In this document: piece after piece, positions 54,657 to 61,189 of the stretch | Layout of the letters: every line of letters begins with the position of its first letter | How positions within the stretch are numbered: position 1 is the stretch's first letter | Assembly: GCA_035561135.1 (NCBI GenBank) | Contig: DATMYA010000044.1 | Coordinates: 1-64,000, forward strand | Reading direction: 5' to 3' | DNA: 64,000 bases | Origin: Clostridia bacterium | GTDB taxonomy: Bacteria > Acidobacteriota > Terriglobia > Terriglobales > Acidobacteriaceae | The notes under the pieces: model-generated | What the model saw: the letters and a program-made list of their open reading frames with translations, nothing else | Told to the model about the DNA's origin: nothing | The model's database searches: none | Program-made: the position numbers and the translations under genes

Positions 54657-55886
54657 ATGTCACTTTTCAAGTACCGCAAGAAGGGCAACTACCATTACGA
54701 CTTCCAATTCAAGGGCAAAACGTACCGAGGCACACTTGGCACGTCGAAGTTGACGGTCGCACGGGATCGCCTACGTGCAATCAGGAACCGCATCGAAGAC
54801 GCTTATTACGGAACGAACCGAGGCGGGATAGACAAGACTTTCGAAGAAGCTGCCAAGGAGTACCAGGCTTCAAGAAAGCACGCTGTCTCGGATTCGATGA
54901 TGGACATCGAGTTCTACAGTCTTCAGCACCTCCTGCCCGTGTTTGGGAAGATGATGCTGTCCCAGATAACGGACAAGGATCTGAAGGCGTATCAGCAGGC
55001 CAGGCTTGCAGAACGCGCTGCTCCTGCCACCATAAACCTCGAGTACGATGCCTTCCGCGGCATCATGAAGATGTTCAAGTGGTGGGATGGTATTCGCGAC
55101 AATGTCCGCAAGCTGCCGGTGGGCGACTTTCACGGAATCGCGCTATCTCCTGATGAGGCTTGGTGGTTAGTTAGAGTTTGCGCAAAGAGCGTCGCTCGCT
55201 ATTTGGCTGTTGTCGTCGTGCTCGCACTGTCCACGACGATGCGTGACGAGGAGATTCGCCTGCTTCGTTGGTGGCAAGTTAATCTTGTCGGCTGCTATCT
55301 GGAGGTGCGCAAAAGCAAAACCAAACACGGAAGTGGAAGAGTTATTCCACTAAACCCGTTTGCTATGCGGGCGATGACTTGGTGGGCCAACCAGTTCCCG
55401 GATCGGCATCAGGATGACTACGTGTTCCCCCACGAGCGATCATCCATGGGCCGCGATGGTAAAGCGCGCCGCAAAACAATTCCCACACGCGCGCTGGGTT
55501 CATGGAAGAAGTGTTGGCAGACTGCGAAGAAGAGGGCCGGAGTGAAGTGCAGATTTCACGACCTCCGTCACACGGCGATCACGTGGATGTTGGAGGCGGG
55601 CATCCCCTACGCGATTGTGGCGGGGATCGCCGGTTGGAGTGCCAGTCAGGCCATCCACATGGCGAAGAGGTATGGCCATATCGGTCAGCGACCGTACCTT
55701 GATGCGGTCTGGGCCATTCAGGACAGGTTTGGTGTACTGGCTACACCGCCGCTCCTCGCACCAGCAGATTGCCCGCTAGACGACGCCGAATTCGAAGTTG
55801 AGGAGAGTCCGCATTCAGAGGCATGGACAGACCTCGATGAATGCGCGGATCTAATCGATGCTTCCCGGGGTGAACTCTGCGCTTAG
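54657..55886 (+). CDS. int: Tyrosine recombinase / integrase
   Basis: 409 residues, site-specific recombinase of the element. N-terminal DNA-binding part with FKYRKKGNYHYDFQFKGKTYRGTLGTSKLTVARDRL, a SAM-like core-binding domain (TFEEAAKEYQASRKHAVSDS to MKMFKWWDGI), then the catalytic domain: STTMRDEEIRLLRWWQV with the first Arg, the Lys-containing KSKTKHGSGRVIPL, RFHDLRHTAITWMLEAG with His-x-x-Arg, and AKRYGHIG with the likely Tyr. The second His position is occupied within GWSASQAIHMA. The tRNA-Pro fragment nearby suggests its target site. Confidence 0.92.
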   Translation: MSLFKYRKKGNYHYDFQFKGKTYRGTLGTSKLTVARDRLRAIRNRIEDAYYGTNRGGIDKTFEEAAKEYQASRKHAVSDSMMDIEFYSLQHLLPVFGKMMLSQITDKDLKAYQQARLAERAAPATINLEYDAFRGIMKMFKWWDGIRDNVRKLPVGDFHGIALSPDEAWWLVRVCAKSVARYLAVVVVLALSTTMRDEEIRLLRWWQVNLVGCYLEVRKSKTKHGSGRVIPLNPFAMRAMTWWANQFPDRHQDDYVFPHERSSMGRDGKARRKTIPTRALGSWKKCWQTAKKRAGVKCRFHDLRHTAITWMLEAGIPYAIVAGIAGWSASQAIHMAKRYGHIGQRPYLDAVWAIQDRFGVLATPPLLAPADCPLDDAEFEVEESPHSEAWTDLDECADLIDASRGELCA

Positions 55887-55947
55887 AGTGGGTGTGGGCA
55901 CAGCACCAATACAATGCCCTTGCGCTGGGAGATTGGTTCTGTGCCCT

Positions 55948-57015
55948 CTAGCTGCTGGATTTAGCAACCTTCGTCTGTTTTCGTGTTGATTTGGTCGGCG
56001 TTCCTGACATCTCGACTGCAGCCTCAGCCAAGAGGTGTGGCTGCAAGAAATCGAACCTCACTCGTGACGCGTCAATGTAGTCCTGCTTGATCTCGACTGA
56101 CTTCCATCGACGGCCGAGCATTTCAGCAACGGCACCTGTCGTATTGCTGCCCGCAAAAGGATCAATCACTAGGTCGTTCGCTGACGTCAGAAATCTAATG
56201 AAGAACTCGACTAACTTCGCCGGCATGCGTGCCGGGTGGAGAGGGACGTCGTTCTTCCGGCAGTGTTCTTGGTAACCATCATTGCTACCCGTGTTCGCCA
56301 GTGCGAACACGTTGCCCGGTTGCGAGGTTATCTCTTCCACGACACTCGCAATGGATGCGGCCAGAACGTTTGGAGGAATTGCACCGCGATTGTTCGTCAG
56401 GAACGACTTCTCCCCAATCTTGAATTCAGATGGACGATGACCGGGGTTATACGTTCCGCTCTCTAGCAGCTTCTTCATGCTGTCGCTGTACGAGGTCAGC
56501 ACGTTTCTGTTATCCGCCTTGGGTCGTGGGGTGGAAGAGAGCCACCAAACTCGAGTGAACGCATCTTTCACGCGACAACGTTCTACGTTCACCCATTGCG
56601 CGGGACTTGGCAGTCTAGCGGGGTTGTAGCAAACGAACTCTTGGCATAAATGAAACTTACCCTTCCGCTTGAACGCTAGCAGCGCCTCCAGGGGCAACGT
56701 TGACATAGTGGGCTTCCCCGGGACCCACCCGTTCCCAAGCTCAATGACAATCGAACCATCCGGCTTGAGTAAGTCCGCGAACAGCGGCGCCAATGAACTT
56801 AGCCACTGAATGTATTCCCGCCCGGTGAGGTTTCCGTACTTCTTCTTCCGGTTCAGGACAAATGGAGGAGAAGTAAAGATCAATTGAGCCGAGTGCTTGA
56901 AACCAGCACGGTTGAGCTTCGCGAGGATTTCCTTCGCGTCGCCTGCGTACATCTCGCCCGACGGCGTAGAGTAAGCGGGCTCCAACCTGATGATCTTCTT
57001 CTTATGTTTCTTCAT
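55948..57015 (-). CDS. Beta-class DNA methyltransferase
   Basis: 355 residues. Motif IV comes first (IFTSPPF, residues 48-52), and the SAM-binding motif I late (DPFAGSNTTG, residues 285-294, followed by GRRWKSVEIKQDY). This order and the TSPP form fit beta-class N4-cytosine or N6-adenine methyltransferases such as those of type II systems. A target-recognition region lies between. No restriction endonuclease is visible nearby, so it may be a solitary enzyme or a component of the system that includes the GHKL ATPase. The stop end is free. Its start overlaps the small regulator gene by 14 bases. Confidence 0.88.
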   Translation of the reverse strand: MKKHKKKIIRLEPAYSTPSGEMYAGDAKEILAKLNRAGFKHSAQLIFTSPPFVLNRKKKYGNLTGREYIQWLSSLAPLFADLLKPDGSIVIELGNGWVPGKPTMSTLPLEALLAFKRKGKFHLCQEFVCYNPARLPSPAQWVNVERCRVKDAFTRVWWLSSTPRPKADNRNVLTSYSDSMKKLLESGTYNPGHRPSEFKIGEKSFLTNNRGAIPPNVLAASIASVVEEITSQPGNVFALANTGSNDGYQEHCRKNDVPLHPARMPAKLVEFFIRFLTSANDLVIDPFAGSNTTGAVAEMLGRRWKSVEIKQDYIDASRVRFDFLQPHLLAEAAVEMSGTPTKSTRKQTKVAKSSS

Positions 57016-57196
57016 TGCGTGGGAACCGAAGCGGAATCTGCTTATCCCTGTGATCCTCGACGAAGGTCGCGATCGCGATGCGAACGACCTGCGCCAACTT
57101 CATGCTGTTCAGCTCGGCAATTCGCTCCAAGACCTGCCGTTGGCCTGGAGCCAGCGTGACCGTAAGTCGATCGCCTTCGCTAACTTGTAATGCCAT
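57002..57196 (-). CDS. Small ribbon-helix-helix-like regulator
   Basis: 64 residues from ATG 57196. The core GDRLTVTLAPGQRQVLERIAELNSMKLAQVVRIAIATFVEDH matches the ribbon-helix-helix/CopG pattern: a beta strand followed by two helices. An ATG nine codons earlier is possible, but the direct repeats at 57205-57232 occupy that region. It overlaps the methyltransferase start and probably regulates it. Confidence 0.75.
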   Translation of the reverse strand: MALQVSEGDRLTVTLAPGQRQVLERIAELNSMKLAQVVRIAIATFVEDHRDKQIPLRFPRNEET

Positions 57197-57204
57197 GATG
57201 AAAA

Positions 57205-57234
57205 CCTCATCAGGTTGCATCATTTTGCATCACA
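57205..57234. promoter_or_regulatory. Three 10-bp-spaced direct repeats, candidate operator
   Basis: CCTCATCAGG, TTGCATCATT and TTGCATCACA follow each other with exactly 10-base spacing, so the repeats face the same side of the helix. They lie just upstream of the ribbon-helix-helix gene, a location and spacing expected for cooperative binding and autorepression by such a protein. Confidence 0.55.
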
Positions 57235-57278
57235 AGTGGCGACAGCTCAAGTGTGAAATATGGGTGAGTGAAATAGGC

Positions 57279-57503
57279 TTACTTCGACTTCAGACGCCAG
57301 ACGCTATTCCGCTTGCCGTCACACACCGCCATCACCTTTAGTTCCCTCCGAAGCTGATGCATCCATTCCAGGTCAGTGTCACGCAGCTTCTCTCGGTGCG
57401 GGCATGGCGTTGACTGGCAATCTTGTGGCTGGCGCTCACGCGCTAACGTGTACAGCTCTCGAACGGTCGCAGGCAATTCATCGGTTATGAGTTTCTCAAA
57501 CAT
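57279..57503 (-). CDS. Small hypothetical protein
   Basis: 74 residues: FEKLITDELPATVRELYTLARERQPQDC, a CxxxxCPHR segment, then DLEWMHQLRRELKVMAVCDGKRNSVWRLKSK. It resembles a winged helix ending in a beta wing, suggesting DNA binding. No family recognised. It is divergent from the GHKL gene and could be its regulator. Confidence 0.55.
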   Translation of the reverse strand: MFEKLITDELPATVRELYTLARERQPQDCQSTPCPHREKLRDTDLEWMHQLRRELKVMAVCDGKRNSVWRLKSK

Positions 57504-57577
57504 GGCGTAGCAATCCTTCTTCCCATCTTCAGTACCGCCGAGTGCTGGTATGTGCGATCAGTTACGATCGTTTGTGG

Positions 57578-57583
57578 TATGAT
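57578..57583 (+). promoter_or_regulatory. -10-like TATGAT upstream of the GHKL gene
   Basis: TATGAT preceded by GTGG, about 97 bases before the GHKL start codon. No clear -35 at 17 bases. Confidence 0.3.
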
Positions 57584-57679
57584 GATGCTGGCAGCGTGCG
57601 AAAGCAAGCTGTTCGCTTCACGGCCAGTCCGGCGGTGAGGCGTGTATTTGCCCAGTCAGGGCGTACATGGAGATTAACG

Positions 57680-60454
57680 ATGAAGCACCCTACCGGGGCT
57701 GTTCCTACCCCTGCGTCTGCCCCAACGCAAAATAAGAAGGCAATTCCGCCTTCGTTCCCGTCTCTCTCGAAGCTGCCAACCACCCCGGAAGAACTGTTCC
57801 GTTCTTTGGCGCTGACCGTCACCAGTTCCGTATCGCAGCCGCATCCCAATGGCAAGTCCACGAAGAAGCAGGACTACACGTTACCTTGGGCAGGCTTCGG
57901 AGGGTGGCGCGACGCACGTGCACGGTTGAATCACTTCGAGGAGCATTTCAAAGGCAACATTGGGTGGAAGCCGTTCAACGACTCGACTTCGAATGACGGT
58001 CCGATGAGCCTGAATTCCATTCCAGGCCGGGCTTTTATCGAGCGCGTGACTAACGAAGGCGACGCAAACCTTGAGGCGAAGGCTGTTACGCATACCGGCC
58101 CGATGCCGATGTCGCCCGTTGCTGCCGCTGAGAAGTGGTTTGGTCTGAGCACCGAAGCACTCTCTGTCGGACTGACGAACGATCAGGTTCTCGATCTGGC
58201 GAAAAGTACCGTCACGGTGGCTGGGTGGGTGGGAGATCCTAGCGATCCGAAGGATCTCATCTTTGACGCGCGCGACTACGGCATTGGGTTGACCAGTGAG
58301 GAAATGCCCAGCACCATCTTGTCGCTCAACCGCGGAAACAAGAAGAGCAAGCACTACTTGACTGGCAAACATGGTCAAGGTGCGTCCAGCACTTACCAGT
58401 ACACCGACCTCACACTGATCGCCGCTCGCAAGGTTGGTTCCAAGAAGGTGGCGTTCACGCTTGTAGAGGCCAAATGGAATCTGGCGGTCGGCGACAAGAC
58501 GCCCACCTACCGTTATCTCGTGATCGACGGCAAGATCCCCGAAATCGAGATCGCCGAAGCAGAATTTAAAGCAGGCACCCTCGTGCGTCACATCGGCTAC
58601 AACGCAGCCGCGTTGTTCAACCCCGTCGGTGAAAACAGCCTGTATGGCTTGCTCATGCGCTCGCTCGCTGAACCTCTGTTCCCCGTCTGGTTGGAGATCT
58701 TTTCTCTCCGTCCTTCCAAGGCTGAGGGGTACCCCACGTTTCCGGGTTACCGGCGCTATGGTCGCGTGATCCGTGGCACTGTCAATGCACTCGAACGCGC
58801 AAACGCGAATTCCTTGAAAGCGGGGGCCGAGAGCCAGGTAGCAGCGGAGGAAGCGGACGCCGAGGGCACCGAGAGCAACGAGGACGATCCGGACGAAAAG
58901 ACGGGGACGAAGATCCTCCATCGCAACTCCGAGTACTACGAGCTGCCGAAGTGGGACTTCGGCGGCCGCGAAGGCGTTGGCGAACTGGGTCGCGTGAAGA
59001 TCACGTACTGGGTCGTTGATCCCGCCGGCCGCAGTTCGCAGGGCGTGTTGCGCAATTGGGTTGATCCCGACAAGACTATCCTCATGACCCTCGATGGCCA
59101 GACGCATGCAGAAGAGAGTCGTGCGATCATCACTGGCCAAACGGGAGCTAAGTTGTGGGCCGTCGGCAAGTACATGATCGTGCAGATCGACTGCAACGAC
59201 CTGGATCCGCGCGCGAAGTACGAGATGTTCACCTCTACGCGTGAGCATGCGAAGGAAACGCCCATCAAGAAGATGATTCTCGAGGAGCTGGTCCGGCGTC
59301 TCGGGTTCGATGCGAAGCTGCAAGATCTCAACGTGAAGCTCGCTGCCGCCGACATTGGCAACAAGAACGGCGACAATCCGGAGAACATTTCTTCGCTCAT
59401 CAAGAAGTACTTGAAAGCGGCTGGAATTAACTTCGAGCAGCTCACGCGTAAGGTAGAGAAGTGGGTGACGGTCGAGGAGGAAAAGAAGGTTCCGGTCGGC
59501 CCCAAGGAGCCGCTTCCAATCGAGGCGCACGAACCCCCCACGTTCATCCGGTGGAAGTTCGCGGGAACGGAAGCGAAGCTGCACCCCGGTCAGCGTTACA
59601 GCTTCGTGTTCGAGACCGACGCAGCCCCTTCGTATTGGAAGCCCGAAGACCCGGTGAATTCGAAGATCAAGGTGACCGCGCACGAGGTGCGGTACGTCGG
59701 ATCGGGTGACATGAAGGGCGGACGCGTCCGTTGTCACTTCGAGTGCGCCGACGACGCCCCCGTTGGCACCAAGGCCTTCATCCAGGTTCAATTGGAATAC
59801 GCGCCTGGCGCTGCCATTACCAAGGTACTTCCGATCGAGATCGTTGCGAAGCCCGAGGCAAAAGCGAAGCCGAGCGGGAAGAAGAACGAGAAGGAAGAGA
59901 ACGATGACAGTGACACGACGAAGGTCATCAAGGTGAAGATTCGTAAGAAGGACTTCACTGAAGTTGACATCCCCGTCGTGAAGCCCATTCCGGTAAAGAC
60001 TACCGACACCGCTTGGGGGACTCTGGGGTGGCCGCATGATCCGCAGCGCGTCGGGTTCTCGATCCGCTCGCTGATGAACAAGATCCACCTGTACTACAAC
60101 GCCGAATTCCCTCCGTTCCTCGACCTGCGGCATCGCATGTCGAAGAAGAGCCTCGAAGATGAGTTCATTCGCCGCTATGAACTCAAGCTCATCCTGCACA
60201 CCATCTTCACTCTGAACTACGAGTTCGTGGATGAGGATGACTTCCCGGAGGATCAGCGGAAGCGCGTACGCGACTTGCTCTGTGCCACCGCTGAGAGTTT
60301 GGCGTTGGCAACCAAGTCCGAGCTTGAGATTGAAGCCAAGCTCAAGAGTGAAGAATCCACTCCGCTCGAAACCGCTGTCGCTGCGGACCTTCAGCAAGCT
60401 GCGGTTCCCGAGCCGGCTGAAACTGTGAACGGAAATGGATCGGCAGTGATGTAG
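57680..60454 (+). CDS. Large GHKL-type ATPase of the integrative element
   Basis: 924 residues from ATG 57680. The GHKL (gyrase/Hsp90/kinase/MutL) ATP site is complete: N box ERVTNEGDA (residues 121-129), G1 box FDARDYGIGL (195-204), and G2 box LTGKHGQGASS (227-237). The rest has a middle segment with TSTREHAKETPIKKMILEEL, a beta-rich region (WKFAGTEAKLHPGQRYSFVFE to AFIQVQLEYA) that looks like a beta-sandwich, a charged linker, and a helical C-terminus. Not a histidine kinase or MutL. Large GHKL proteins of this kind often sit in phage-defence regions. It is followed by a small partner gene and cas9. Function unproven. Confidence 0.8.
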   Translation: MKHPTGAVPTPASAPTQNKKAIPPSFPSLSKLPTTPEELFRSLALTVTSSVSQPHPNGKSTKKQDYTLPWAGFGGWRDARARLNHFEEHFKGNIGWKPFNDSTSNDGPMSLNSIPGRAFIERVTNEGDANLEAKAVTHTGPMPMSPVAAAEKWFGLSTEALSVGLTNDQVLDLAKSTVTVAGWVGDPSDPKDLIFDARDYGIGLTSEEMPSTILSLNRGNKKSKHYLTGKHGQGASSTYQYTDLTLIAARKVGSKKVAFTLVEAKWNLAVGDKTPTYRYLVIDGKIPEIEIAEAEFKAGTLVRHIGYNAAALFNPVGENSLYGLLMRSLAEPLFPVWLEIFSLRPSKAEGYPTFPGYRRYGRVIRGTVNALERANANSLKAGAESQVAAEEADAEGTESNEDDPDEKTGTKILHRNSEYYELPKWDFGGREGVGELGRVKITYWVVDPAGRSSQGVLRNWVDPDKTILMTLDGQTHAEESRAIITGQTGAKLWAVGKYMIVQIDCNDLDPRAKYEMFTSTREHAKETPIKKMILEELVRRLGFDAKLQDLNVKLAAADIGNKNGDNPENISSLIKKYLKAAGINFEQLTRKVEKWVTVEEEKKVPVGPKEPLPIEAHEPPTFIRWKFAGTEAKLHPGQRYSFVFETDAAPSYWKPEDPVNSKIKVTAHEVRYVGSGDMKGGRVRCHFECADDAPVGTKAFIQVQLEYAPGAAITKVLPIEIVAKPEAKAKPSGKKNEKEENDDSDTTKVIKVKIRKKDFTEVDIPVVKPIPVKTTDTAWGTLGWPHDPQRVGFSIRSLMNKIHLYYNAEFPPFLDLRHRMSKKSLEDEFIRRYELKLILHTIFTLNYEFVDEDDFPEDQRKRVRDLLCATAESLALATKSELEIEAKLKSEESTPLETAVAADLQQAAVPEPAETVNGNGSAVM

Positions 60455-60516
60455 TGGATGTGAGGCGCCTCAGGTGAATCCTGGGGCGCCATTTCTTCAA
60501 GGGAGAGCGAACCAGG

Positions 60517-60798
60517 ATGGCGAAATCAAAGAAGCCGGCGAAGTGGAACAAAGTAACGCTGGACATGCCGAATCGGCAGTTGGCGCTGTACACGGGCGCG
60601 AAGGTTCAACACGCGCTACAAGAAGTGACAATGAACATGGACGTCTATCAAGGTGTTCGTCTAGGCGAGGTCCTCGAAGCGGTGTACCAGCAGGGTTTGA
60701 AGGATGGCCGTCGCGAGATCATCGAACAGTTCGAGCAGAACATCACGAAGAAGGTTAAGTACCTCCCTCCTGGGCAGCCCCGCAAGAACCGGAAGTAG
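60517..60798 (+). CDS. Small partner protein downstream of the GHKL ATPase
   Basis: 93 residues with an AGGG-type ribosome site. Basic N-terminus (MAKSKKPAKWNKVTLDMPNRQ), a predicted helix YTGAKVQHALQEVTMNMDVYQGVRLGEVLEAVYQQGL, then GRREIIEQFEQNITKKVKY and a basic tail. The central part resembles a ribbon-helix-helix or small helical adaptor. Located 62 bases after the GHKL gene on the same strand, so likely cotranscribed and acting with it. No family recognised. Confidence 0.7.
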   Translation: MAKSKKPAKWNKVTLDMPNRQLALYTGAKVQHALQEVTMNMDVYQGVRLGEVLEAVYQQGLKDGRREIIEQFEQNITKKVKYLPPGQPRKNRK

Positions 60799-61044
60799 CT
60801 TCCTCGGACTCCTTTGAAAAGCCGTCGCAAGGCATTTGCGGCCAATTGCGACTGATTTTAGGCGTCTTTGCAAGCTATTGAAATGAATGGTCGGCTTTAG
60901 AGGACGATTTTAGAACTTTTCTATCTCCGGGTTGCGAAGCCTCTCAGATTGCTCCTTTGACCGCGTGCACTGAGCCGTCGGACAAGCATCTCGAAACTCA
61001 CGTCTGCGATAGTAGATAAACCGTTCGGTTCGGTCGGCAAAGAA
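60799..61044. other. Intergenic region between partner gene and the candidate tracrRNA
   Basis: No gene. GTCGCAA/TTGCGAC (about 60824-60852) forms a hairpin after the partner gene. Positions 60886-60925 resemble 51188-51227 (about 31 of 40 bases identical by eye). Also scanned for CRISPR repeats: none found. Confidence 0.5.
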
Positions 61045-61144
61045 GAACGCCCCGTCGCCGGGGCGTTCAGAGGTCGCTCGTTGAGCGGAGCCTTACGACG
61101 AAAGCTTACTGAGAATAGCCAAGCAACCGCCGCTCAAGTACACT
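61045..61144 (-). ncRNA. Candidate tracrRNA divergent from cas9
   Basis: On the minus strand, TTGACA (61179-61174), 17 bases, AAGACT (61156-61151) form a promoter-like pair. The predicted transcript starts near 61144 and has an unstructured 5' part (about 61140-61107), then three adjacent hairpins: AGCTTT/AAGGCT, CGCTC/GAGCG with loop AAC, and GAACGCCCCG/CGGGGCGTTC, followed by TTCTTT. This is the layout of a type II tracrRNA: anti-repeat, nexus-like hairpins, terminator. Without a CRISPR repeat in view, pairing cannot be checked. Confidence 0.6.
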
Positions 61145-61150
61145 GGTGCG

Positions 61151-61179
61151 AGTCTTTCCTCCCCCATACTTTTTGTCAA
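61151..61179 (-). promoter_or_regulatory. Promoter candidate of the tracrRNA
   Basis: Perfect -35 TTGACA and a weaker -10 AAGACT at 17-base spacing. It lies within 40 bases of the cas9 start codon, so the two transcripts begin back to back. Confidence 0.5.
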
Positions 61180-61189
61180 GGCCTTTCTT

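Noticed and set aside
57881-60397. An 838-codon open frame on the minus strand opposite the GHKL gene
   Set aside because: Composition is that of an antisense shadow; the plus-strand protein has a complete ATP site and a sensible start.
60799-61189. A CRISPR array next to cas9
   Set aside because: No repeated 30-40-base unit with spacers is present here or anywhere else I looked in the window.
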